Below, piece after piece: positions 42,897-49,703 of a DNA stretch of 64,000 nt. Below the pieces are notes generated by a model. That model saw nothing but the letters and a program-made list of their open reading frames with translations. It was not told where the DNA came from and searched no databases. Within the stretch, counting starts at the first letter, position 1. The number at the start of each line of letters is the position of its first letter. A program made the translations under genes and the position numbers. The DNA is from Kibdelosporangium sp. MJ126-NF4 (GTDB lineage: Bacteria; Actinomycetota; Actinomycetes; Mycobacteriales; Pseudonocardiaceae): NCBI RefSeq assembly GCF_000826545.1, contig NZ_CDME01000002.1:1116001-1180000 (forward strand), written 5' to 3'.

Positions 42897-42924
42897 ACTT
42901 GACATAATGTAGATTATCGAACTT
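42897..42924 (-). other. dif: Candidate dif site (chromosome dimer resolution)
   Basis: The site consists of ACTTGACATAA, a 6-base centre TGTAGA and TTATCGAACTT. On the minus strand it reads as a XerC-type arm (AAGTTCGATAA), a centre (TCTACA) and a XerD-type arm (TTATGTCAAGT). From memory, the actinobacterial dif consensus ends CGATAATVNACATTATGTCAAGT in two blocks; every base of that part agrees, with only four mismatches in the first five bases of the 28. XerC/XerD recombine this site at the septum to resolve chromosome dimers. Confidence 0.8.
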
Positions 42925-43279
42925 AGCGACGTGTTATCCACGAGCTGCGAAAGGGGCTGTCAATCGCCGATTTCGCCGTCCGCGTCAAGTTCGCCGTGGC
43001 GTCGCGTCACGGGGACGTCTGAGCATTCGCCTGGCTCGGCCTGGGACTGGGTCGCCGTAGATGGTGAAGTCGTTGTTGACCGTGCGTGACGAGGCGCGTC
43101 GTGTGACACGTTGTCAGTCCGAGGCTCGCCGGGTTGAGCTTTCCTGGCTCACCAGCCGCTTCCTGCGCCCTGCCCTGGTGTGACCGTCTCCATCGCCGCG
43201 CCATTAATCGTCACCGTGACGTTTCTGGGTAAGGTCTCCGGACGGCCGTCCATGGTCTCCAAAGAGGGCTCTGTCCGGT

Positions 43280-43307
43280 TTGATGCATAATGAACGTTAT
43301 GCATCAA
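43280..43307. other. Perfect 11-6-11 inverted repeat with Xer-site geometry
   Basis: TTGATGCATAA and TTATGCATCAA are exact inverted copies around the 6-base centre TGAACG. Arm length, spacer length and the CATAA/TTATG inner ends match dif-type core sites. It ends 16 bases before the recombinase ATG, so it may be that enzyme's recombination site, its operator, or both. Confidence 0.65.
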
Positions 43308-43323
43308 TTCAACATGTGGCGAA

Positions 43324-44346
43324 ATGTGGATTGTCGGTGGTTACCGGTATCAAGATCACGTGCTGCTGCTCGACGCCCTGGACGCGTTCTTTCTCGCCCG
43401 GAGACCCCGCAAGGATTCTCCGCACACCACCGCCGCCTATCGCCGCGATCTCCACGGCGTCACCACCCTGCTGGCCGACGCCACTGGTCGGCCCGTCGAG
43501 CAGCTCAGCCTGCGGGACCTGACTGTCCCCACGCTCCGAACAGCGTTCGGTGAGTTCGCCGACGGTCACGCCAAGACGTCCGTCGCCCGCGCGTGGTCGA
43601 CCTGGAACCAGTTCCTGAACTTCTGTGTGGCGGACGGTCTGCTGGACGGCAATCCGATGGGCGCGGTCGTCCGGCCGAAGGCCCCTCCCCTCTCCCCCAA
43701 GCCCCTGCGCGGTGAGGACACGCCCGAGAGGCTCATCGCCGCCGCGGCCGCCGGGGCGCGCAAGTCTCGTGATCCGTGGCCTGAACGAGACGTGCTGGTG
43801 ATCGCGCTCGGCCTGGTCGCGGGTCTGCGGTCGGCGGAAGTTCGGGCGCTGCAACGGTGTTCGGTGGTCGGCAGGCCCGGTGAGCAGCGCCTTCACGTGC
43901 AAGGCAAGGGAAGCAGGGAGCGGTCGATCCCGATCGAGCCGCCGTTGGAACGGGTGATCGACGCGTACCTGGCGTCGTGCGCCGTGCGGTTCCCGCAGCA
44001 GCGGTTCGGGCCGAACTCGGCTCTGCTGCTGGACTATCGGGGCGGGCCGATCGGCCGGGGCGGACTGGACTACCTGGTGAAGACCAGCTACCGGTGGGCG
44101 GGCATCCGTGACCAGGTGCCGACGGGCGCGAACCTGCACGCGTTGCGGCACACGTTCGCGACTCGGCTGGCCGAGGACGGCGCGAACGCCACCGAGATCA
44201 TGGCGCTGCTGGGGCACGCGAACCTGAACACGAGCCAGAACTACATCGAGGCCACCGGGAAGGAGCGTCGTGCGGCGGCCGCGGGCAATCGCACCTATCG
44301 GGCGCTGTCGGGGCTGGAGCCGGGGGCCACGATTCCGGACTCGTAG
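43324..44346 (+). CDS. Solitary tyrosine recombinase (Xer-like integrase)
   Basis: A complete 340-residue tyrosine recombinase: an N-terminal SAM-like core-binding domain (about 10-115) and a catalytic domain with all expected residues, namely Arg169 (GLRSAEV), Lys195 (GKGSRER), His272 and Arg275 (HALRHTF), His298 (GHANLN) and the nucleophile Tyr307. The size and the LLGHANLNTSQNY stretch are close to XerC/XerD rather than to large phage integrases. No excisionase, relaxase or phage gene is nearby. ATG 43324 is used; GTG 43360 is possible. The 3' end overlaps the response regulator by 52 bases. Confidence 0.9.
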   Translation: MWIVGGYRYQDHVLLLDALDAFFLARRPRKDSPHTTAAYRRDLHGVTTLLADATGRPVEQLSLRDLTVPTLRTAFGEFADGHAKTSVARAWSTWNQFLNFCVADGLLDGNPMGAVVRPKAPPLSPKPLRGEDTPERLIAAAAAGARKSRDPWPERDVLVIALGLVAGLRSAEVRALQRCSVVGRPGEQRLHVQGKGSRERSIPIEPPLERVIDAYLASCAVRFPQQRFGPNSALLLDYRGGPIGRGGLDYLVKTSYRWAGIRDQVPTGANLHALRHTFATRLAEDGANATEIMALLGHANLNTSQNYIEATGKERRAAAAGNRTYRALSGLEPGATIPDS

Positions 44347-44969
44347 CCTGCGATCACCAGGTGCACGCGGTCGCGGGCGTGGAGTTTCGTCAGGATCCGG
44401 CTGACGTGTGTCTTCACGGTGAGCGGGCTCAGCACCAGCGCGGCGGCGATTTCGTGGTTGCTCAGGCCTTGGGCGACCAGGGTGAGGACCTCGCGTTCCC
44501 TGTCGGTGAGCACGTCGATCTGTTTCGTCACGGGCGCGTGGTCGGGGGCGCGCAGGAAGCGGGCGATCAGGGCGGCGGTGGGGCCAGGTGAGAGCAGCTG
44601 CTCCCCCGCTGCCACGGTGCGGATGGCCTCCAGCAGGTCGGCTGGCCGGATGTCCTTGACGACGAAGCCGCTCGCTCCCGCGCGCAGGGCGGCGGCGACG
44701 TTCTCGTCGGTGTCGTAGGTGGTCAGGACGAGGACGCGGATGCCGGGGTGGTGTTCGGTGATGTGCCGGGTGGCTTCGATGCCGTCGAGGTCGGGCATGC
44801 GGATGTCCATCAGGACCACGTCGGGTGTCGTGTCGGCGGTGGTGCTGATGGCTTGTCGTCCGGTTGAGGCCTCGCCGACGACGTCGATGTCGGGTGCGGA
44901 GGCGATGAGCATGGCGAACGCGCCGCGGACGAGGGTCTGGTCGTCGGCGAGGACGACGCGGATGGTCAT
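44295..44969 (-). CDS. NarL/FixJ-type response regulator
   Basis: The 224-residue product has a receiver domain with phospho-acceptor Asp55 (VVLMDIRMPD) and a C-terminal LuxR helix-turn-helix (LTDREREVLTLVAQGLSNHE). Its start overlaps the stop of the histidine kinase gene (4 bases), so they are a coupled two-component pair. The signal and targets are unknown. Confidence 0.93.
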   Translation of the reverse strand: MTIRVVLADDQTLVRGAFAMLIASAPDIDVVGEASTGRQAISTTADTTPDVVLMDIRMPDLDGIEATRHITEHHPGIRVLVLTTYDTDENVAAALRAGASGFVVKDIRPADLLEAIRTVAAGEQLLSPGPTAALIARFLRAPDHAPVTKQIDVLTDREREVLTLVAQGLSNHEIAAALVLSPLTVKTHVSRILTKLHARDRVHLVIAGYESGIVAPGSSPDSAR

Positions 44970-46018
44970 GGTTTGTCCACGGGTAGTTGGGCGGTGACGG
45001 TGAAGCCGTTGTCGGTGGTCACGTGGAGGCGCCCGCCGACGCTGTGTGCGCGTTCGGTCATGCCGGGGATGCCGTGTCCGCCGGTGGTGGTTTTCGGGCC
45101 GGTGCCGTTGTCGGTGATGGTCACGGTGAGGGTGGTGGCGCTGTAGTCGAGGCGGACGGCGACGCTGGTGGCGTTGGAGTGTTTGACGATGTTGGTGAGG
45201 CTTTCCTGGACGATGCGGTACGCGGTGACTTCGACGTCGGGTTGCAGGGGGCGTTCGGTGCCGTGGTGGTCGAAGGTGATGTCGATGCCGACGGCGCGGA
45301 CGACGGCGCCGAGGTCGCTGATGTTGGGCAGGACGGGCATGGGGTCGCGGAGGACTTCGACGGTGGCGCGTAGTTCGGTGCGTGCGGTGTCGCAGGCGTT
45401 GGTGATGGTCTCGAGTGTGGTGGCGACGCCTGCGCGGTCGAGGGGTTGGGTGGTGTCGGAGACGAGGTGTGCGGCGACTCCGGCTTGGACGCGGATGGTG
45501 GTGATGGTGTGGGCGAGCAGGTCGTGGAGGTCTCGGGCGATGCGGAGGCGTTCGTCGGTCACTTGCTGGCGGGTTTCTTTGGCGTGGGTGGCGTTGCGTT
45601 GGCGGGTGGATTCGCCGAGGACGGCGGCGGCTGTGGTCCAGCCGAGGGTGCCGAGGATGTCGACGCTGAGGCCGTTGTCGTCGATGGCGCGGACGGCGAG
45701 GACAAGCACGCTGGTGAGTGCGGTGGCGATGACGGTCCGGGTGCGGTTGCCGGTGGCGACGACGGTGTAGAGGGCGACGAGGGCCGGTGGCATCAGGGCG
45801 TCGTGCGGGTAGTCGAAGGTGTGGTAGGCGACGGAGAAGGCGATGTGGGTGGCGAGTACGGCGATGGGCCAGCGTCGGCGGGCGATGAGGGGCAGTGTGG
45901 CGGCGGCGGCGAGGGCGATGCCCTGGGGGTCGAGTGTGCGGTTCTCGGGTGCGAGGTGGCCCCAGGCGAGGACGAGGGCGGTGAGGCCGATGCCGAGGAG
46001 GATGTCTCTGCTACGCAC
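44966..46018 (-). CDS. Sensor histidine kinase (HisKA_3 / DesK type)
   Basis: A 350-residue kinase with about four to five N-terminal membrane helices (about 5-130) and no large external loop, then the dimerisation box RIARDLHDLLAHTIT with the phospho-histidine, and an HATPase domain ending in NGTGPKTTTGGHGIPGM. This is the usual partner of NarL-type regulators. It overlaps the small membrane protein gene upstream by 8 bases. Confidence 0.93.
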   Translation of the reverse strand: MRSRDILLGIGLTALVLAWGHLAPENRTLDPQGIALAAAATLPLIARRRWPIAVLATHIAFSVAYHTFDYPHDALMPPALVALYTVVATGNRTRTVIATALTSVLVLAVRAIDDNGLSVDILGTLGWTTAAAVLGESTRQRNATHAKETRQQVTDERLRIARDLHDLLAHTITTIRVQAGVAAHLVSDTTQPLDRAGVATTLETITNACDTARTELRATVEVLRDPMPVLPNISDLGAVVRAVGIDITFDHHGTERPLQPDVEVTAYRIVQESLTNIVKHSNATSVAVRLDYSATTLTVTITDNGTGPKTTTGGHGIPGMTERAHSVGGRLHVTTDNGFTVTAQLPVDKP

Positions 46019-46514
46019 GGGGTTCGCGGGTGGTTGTGGTGGCGCGGATGAGCATGGCGAGGGTGGCTGCGGCGAGGGTGATCAGCAGGGTGATGCGTAG
46101 CCAGTGGGTGTCCATGATCCGCTCGTAGGGTGCGCTGAGGGTGTTGTCGGCATTGCGAACATAGCCGCCGTTGCCGAGTTGGTGTTGCCATTTGGCCCAC
46201 ATGGTGAACGAGGTGACCAGGACGGCGGCTTGGATGGTGTTGGTGGTGGTGACGGTCCACCACGGTAGGCGGGAGTGTTTGAGCGCGAGGGTGGCGAGGG
46301 TGGCGGTGGCGGAGGCGATCGCGAGCGGCAGGACGGCGGTGTCGACGGTGGTTGCCCAGTTGTCGTGGACCGCGGTCATGTCTGGTGGGGAGATGTGTTG
46401 CCAGGATCGGTAGTGGGCGTGGGTGATGTGGATCTGGCCCGCGGTGGCCGCGGTGAGTGCGGTGGCGAGGGCGAGGAGTGCGGTGGCCCAGTGGTCTTTG
46501 GTGGCCGGGTGCAT
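46011..46514 (-). CDS. Four-helix membrane protein upstream of the two-component system
   Basis: A 167-residue protein with four predicted membrane helices (LLALATALTAATAGQI, LPLAIASATATLATLAL, AAVLVTSFTMWA and LRITLLITLAAATLAMLI). The helix layout and the WAKWQHQLGNGGYV loop resemble DUF1772-like (anthrone-oxygenase-type) membrane proteins, but I am not sure of the family. It is first in an operon with the histidine kinase and response regulator and might act as an accessory sensor. Confidence 0.7.
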   Translation of the reverse strand: MHPATKDHWATALLALATALTAATAGQIHITHAHYRSWQHISPPDMTAVHDNWATTVDTAVLPLAIASATATLATLALKHSRLPWWTVTTTNTIQAAVLVTSFTMWAKWQHQLGNGGYVRNADNTLSAPYERIMDTHWLRITLLITLAAATLAMLIRATTTTREPRA

Positions 46515-46617
46515 GGGGTCACTGTGGTGCGTGTGGGTGAGTGTCCGCGTCTGGCTGTGGGAGGTAGTTGGTGGTACTCCCGTGGGTGTATCAGCGAGCC
46601 GGGGGTGGGTTACTCCT

Positions 46618-47742
46618 CTACTGGGTGCTCAGCCACCGTACGGTGTGTGCCTCGGTGGGGTCCGGGGCTTCCCATTTGTTCGCCAGGCGGTCGATGACCG
46701 CGGTGGGTACGGGGTGTGGGCGTGCGGCGTTGCGGGTTTTGATGACGTCGGGTGGTGCTTCGAGGGCGATCACTTCGACGCGGGCCTTGTAGGCCGCGGC
46801 GAGTCCGATGGGTTGTTGCCGGATCTGTCTCGACACGTTGGTTGCGTTCCACACGAATGACTGGCCGTCGCGTAGGTGTTTGCGGGCGTGGTTGTGTGCT
46901 GCGCTGATGACGGGGCGTTGGTCGTCGGTGGGTTTGATTTTCAGTTCGGTGCGCAGGGTGTCGAGGCTGATCACGGGTAGGTCGGGGCGGTGGGTGGTGA
47001 TCCAGGTGTCTTTGCCGACGCCGGGGAGGCCGGACATGACGGTGACGGTGAGGCGGGTGTCGTCGTAGGCGTTGTAGTCGGGGTCGCGGTTGGGGGTGCG
47101 GAAGTACAGGAAGCGGGCGTGGTCGGAGGGGAACGCGCGGGGTGTGTCGAGGCAGGCGGTTTCGGCGCAGTACTCGCGGTAGAGGGCGATGTTGTCGAGT
47201 ACGTCGTGGGTGTCGGCGCAGATGCGGCCGTGGATGTCGGCGGTGGCGAGGATGGCCAGGTCGGTGTTGCGGGCGAGCAGGCTGACGCGGAAGGCGATCT
47301 GCTGGAGGTCGGGGCGTTCCAGTGCCCAGAACGGGATCTGGTGGTGGCGTACGAGTGCGGCGACGTGTTCGCGCCAGGTGGGGGTGGCGCCGAGTTCCCA
47401 GAGGATGCGGCGGGTGAGCAGGTCGCCGCGGCGGGAGTGGCCGTGTGCGGTGATGTGGCCGTCGTCGGTGTGGCGGGTGCAGTCGGGTTTGGCGACGTCG
47501 TGCAGGAGCACGGTGGCGAAGAGGCGGGTGCGGTTCTCGGGTGGCAGTGCGCGCCATTCGGGGTTGGTTGTGAGTGCTTCGCAGGCCATGCGGGTGTGGG
47601 TGTCGACGTCGCCTTCGGCGTGGTGCTGGGGGTCTTGGGGGATGCCGGTCATGCGTCGGATCCACCAGAAGGTGTCGCGGATGGCGGGCCAGTCGAGGGT
47701 CCAGGTGGGGGCGGTGGGGCAGAGTTGGTCAAAGGGCTCCAT
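46618..47742 (-). CDS. HD-domain / polynucleotide kinase RNA end-healing enzyme (HD-Pnk-like)
   Basis: The 374-residue product joins two domains. The N-terminal HD phosphohydrolase (about 38-200) has His49 (GDVDTHT), His81-Asp82 (LLHDVAKPD), His100/102, His133-134 and Asp169 (ATADIHGR). The C-terminal P-loop kinase has GLPGVGKDTW (238-247), a catalytic aspartate in SLDTLR (261) and a lid arginine near 337. The same order is known for bacterial HD-Pnk, where the HD part removes 2',3'-cyclic or 2'-phosphates and the kinase phosphorylates 5'-OH ends. It overlaps the RNA ligase gene by 14 bases, supporting a repair role. Confidence 0.85.
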   Translation of the reverse strand: MEPFDQLCPTAPTWTLDWPAIRDTFWWIRRMTGIPQDPQHHAEGDVDTHTRMACEALTTNPEWRALPPENRTRLFATVLLHDVAKPDCTRHTDDGHITAHGHSRRGDLLTRRILWELGATPTWREHVAALVRHHQIPFWALERPDLQQIAFRVSLLARNTDLAILATADIHGRICADTHDVLDNIALYREYCAETACLDTPRAFPSDHARFLYFRTPNRDPDYNAYDDTRLTVTVMSGLPGVGKDTWITTHRPDLPVISLDTLRTELKIKPTDDQRPVISAAHNHARKHLRDGQSFVWNATNVSRQIRQQPIGLAAAYKARVEVIALEAPPDVIKTRNAARPHPVPTAVIDRLANKWEAPDPTEAHTVRWLSTQ

Positions 47743-48496
47743 ACATCACCGCCGGGTTGGTGAGCTGGTTGGGCAGGATGGGGCGGTCGGCCCAGTGTGT
47801 GCCGGAGTCGAGGACGGCGGTGAGGAAGGTGGGGCGGACCCATTTGTAGCGTTCGACGACGTGGCCGTGTTCTTCGACTTTGATGTAGAGGCCTTCCATG
47901 TCGTCGTGCATGTCGGTTTCGGCGATGGCGGTGGCGCTGCCGTGGCGTGTGAGGGTGTCGCGCCAGTGTGGTGTGCGGCAGGTGGAGGGGCCGACGTGGG
48001 TGAGTAGGTCGGTGAGGGTGTTGTGTGGTCCGGTGTGCAGGACGGGTACGGAGTGGATGGGGAGGCCGTCGAGGAGTTCGGCGCGTCGTGGGGTGGACAG
48101 GAATTGGTTTGTTTCGGTGTCGAGTGTGTCGAATTCGCAGAAGTAGTGTGGTAGTGCGTCGTAGTAGATGGTGTGTTTGGCGTAGAGCCATTCGCCGTAG
48201 ATGATGTAGCGGGTTCCTATTCGGGTGAAGAGGGCGTGTTGGATGGTGGGTGCCCATGCTTTGAGTGGGGCGAATTGTCGTTCTCGTGGTCCGCCGGTGA
48301 GGTAGTGGCCGCGGCTTTGTAGTTGGAGGGTGCCGTCGGGGGTGAAGCTGATGGCTGTGTTGGCTCCGTCGAGTTTTTCCTCGACGACGAGGTGTCGGTT
48401 GCGGATGTGGGTGAAGGGGATGGAGTTCATGTCTTCGTCGCCGGGTTGCAGCCGGGACGATTCGAGGTGGTGGGTTCGGGGGTATTTGCGGAGCAC
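47729..48496 (-). CDS. RNA ligase family protein (Rnl-type)
   Basis: A 255-residue ATP-dependent ligase. Lys41 in VVEEKLDGANTA is the nucleotidyl-accepting motif I, IIYGEWLYAKH is motif III-like, EGLYIKVEE is motif IV and YKWVRP is motif V. The conserved N-terminal LRKYPRTHHL and SRLQPGDED lie before the internal ATG 48430, so the start is placed at GTG 48496 without a clear ribosome-binding site. The ligase would seal ends prepared by the overlapping HD-Pnk-like enzyme; broken tRNAs are the classical substrate of such pairs. Confidence 0.88.
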   Translation of the reverse strand: MLRKYPRTHHLESSRLQPGDEDMNSIPFTHIRNRHLVVEEKLDGANTAISFTPDGTLQLQSRGHYLTGGPRERQFAPLKAWAPTIQHALFTRIGTRYIIYGEWLYAKHTIYYDALPHYFCEFDTLDTETNQFLSTPRRAELLDGLPIHSVPVLHTGPHNTLTDLLTHVGPSTCRTPHWRDTLTRHGSATAIAETDMHDDMEGLYIKVEEHGHVVERYKWVRPTFLTAVLDSGTHWADRPILPNQLTNPAVMYGAL

Positions 48497-48555
48497 GGGG
48501 TTGGTTGTATCCGCCGGTGTTTGTGGGTGTCGAGTTGTTTTCCGCTGGTGGGTGT

Positions 48556-48822
48556 CTATGCGGTGTCTTCGGTGAGGTCGGCTGTGACGGGTTGGCCTGG
48601 TTCGATGCCTGCGCGGGTGCGGAAGTCCTTGGACAGGACGAGGAAGGCGGTTCCGCCTTGGAAGCCGATGGAGCCGGTGAAGGGGATGTCGGCGATTCGG
48701 CCGGTGACGTGGTGGCGTTTCTTGCGGCCCCAGATGGTGCGGGGGTCGACGGGGAGTGGGAGGCGGATGTGGCCGCGGTCGGTGGTGGTGGGTGTTGCCT
48801 GGAAGGTGATGTGTTCGCTCAC
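48556..48822 (-). CDS. DUF1905 domain protein
   Basis: An 88-residue protein with a compact beta-barrel pattern typical of DUF1905 (TGRIADIPFTGSIGFQGGTA, then FLVLSKDFRTRAGI, and GQPVTADL). Function unknown. It follows the SRPBCC gene by 12 bases in a three-gene operon led by an ArsR regulator. Confidence 0.8.
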   Translation of the reverse strand: MSEHITFQATPTTTDRGHIRLPLPVDPRTIWGRKKRHHVTGRIADIPFTGSIGFQGGTAFLVLSKDFRTRAGIEPGQPVTADLTEDTA

Positions 48823-48834
48823 TGGTGGCCCTGG

Positions 48835-49272
48835 TCAGTCGATGGTGTGGTCGGTGGTGGTCAGGTGGGTGGGGAGTTGGCGGAGGAGGAATTTGCGCCA
48901 GCCGCCGCGGTGCATGAGGCGCAGGATGGCGCCGCCGAGGCCGGTGAATCCGGTGTGGTGCAGGCGTAGGTGGGTGCCGTTGTCGTCGGTTGGGGTGAGG
49001 GTCCAGGTGACGGTGGTGGGTGTTGTCATCTGGGTGCCGTGCCAGGTGTAGGACAGGTGCCGGGGTTCGTCGATGGCGAGGATTTCGCAGTGGACGATGC
49101 CGTCCCAGCCGGGCATGGGTTTGGCGGTGAGGCGGAATCGGGAGCCGACGACGGGGGTGAAGCCGTCGACGGGCATCAGCCATTGGCTGAGGGCGTTCGG
49201 GTCGGTGAGGGCGCGCCAGACGGTGTCGGGTCGGTGGGGCAGGTGGGTGTCGAGGGTGATGTCACGGGGCAT
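48835..49272 (-). CDS. SRPBCC (AHSA1-like) protein
   Basis: The 145-residue product has the START/Bet v1-like hydrophobic-pocket fold of AHSA1 proteins (LPHRPDTVWRALTDPNALSQW at the start, then GWDGIVHCEILAIDEPRHL and RLHHTGF). ArsR-SRPBCC pairs are very common in actinobacteria; the ligand is unknown. Its start overlaps the ArsR stop by 11 bases. Confidence 0.9.
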   Translation of the reverse strand: MPRDITLDTHLPHRPDTVWRALTDPNALSQWLMPVDGFTPVVGSRFRLTAKPMPGWDGIVHCEILAIDEPRHLSYTWHGTQMTTPTTVTWTLTPTDDNGTHLRLHHTGFTGLGGAILRLMHRGGWRKFLLRQLPTHLTTTDHTID

Positions 49273-49621
49273 CGGGGTGGGGTCCTTCGGTGTCGGTGTC
49301 GGTGTCGCGTAGGTAGTCGGTGAGGCTGTGGAGGCGTTCTGCCCAGAATTCGGCGAATGTGGCGGCCCAGTCGTGGAGTTGGTGCAGTGGTTCGGGTTGG
49401 AGGCGGTAGAGGCGTTGGCGGCCGTTGCGTTGTTCGGTGACGAGGCCGGCGGCGCGGAGTACGGCGAGGTGGCGTGACAGCAGGGGCATGCCGACGTCGA
49501 GTTGTTCGGCGATCGCGCTGACGGCCAGTTCTTGGTGGTCGCGGAGTGCTTCGAGGACGCCGCGGCGGGTGGGGTCGGCGACGGCGTGGTAGACGTCGCT
49601 GCTGACGGTCGGCCTGGCCAT
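49262..49621 (-). CDS. ArsR family transcriptional regulator
   Basis: A 119-residue winged-helix regulator with ADPTRRGVLEALRDHQELAV and VGMPLLSRHLAVLRAAGLV. There is no metal-binding cysteine pair, so it is of the non-metal type that usually heads ArsR-SRPBCC operons. It is the first gene of the operon with the SRPBCC and DUF1905 genes, and is divergent from lspA. Confidence 0.92.
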   Translation of the reverse strand: MARPTVSSDVYHAVADPTRRGVLEALRDHQELAVSAIAEQLDVGMPLLSRHLAVLRAAGLVTEQRNGRQRLYRLQPEPLHQLHDWAATFAEFWAERLHSLTDYLRDTDTDTEGPHPDAP

Positions 49622-49690
49622 AGTTCAAAGTTACCATAACTGTTAATTGATGGGGTGTGGTGCGCTGGCGCGAGCGGTGAGCGGGCCGCA

Positions 49691-49696
49691 TAGGGT
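49691..49696 (+). promoter_or_regulatory. -10 element for leaderless lspA
   Basis: TAGGGT fits TANNNT and lies 7 bases before ATG 49704. The intervening GGTGGGG could also act as a weak ribosome-binding site if transcription starts earlier. Confidence 0.4.
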
Positions 49697-49703
49697 GGTG
49701 GGG

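Larger units (their letters stand above)
42809..43323. other. 515-base gene-free region containing the dif-like sites
   Basis: No convincing protein or RNA gene is visible in this stretch. It holds the dif candidate (42897-42924) and the 11-6-11 inverted repeat (43280-43307). The segment between them is less GC-rich than its surroundings and shows no recognisable remnant; short frames on either strand have no family features. Confidence 0.6.

Noticed and set aside
43007..43204. 65-codon minus-strand frame between the dif candidate and the recombinase
   Set aside because: It has no ribosome-binding site, no family features and biased composition; treated as non-coding.
43280..43307. Reading the 11-6-11 palindrome as a Rho-independent terminator
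   Set aside because: The arms are AT-rich with no T-run, and no gene on either strand ends just before it; a binding or recombination site fits better.
42809..43323. A tRNA gene as the integration target of the recombinase
   Set aside because: No cloverleaf, CCA end or T-loop sequence could be found around the recombinase gene.
44361..46514. Plus-strand Gly/Val-rich frames opposite the two-component system
   Set aside because: They result from the strong G-bias of the top strand here; the minus-strand genes are complete and conserved.
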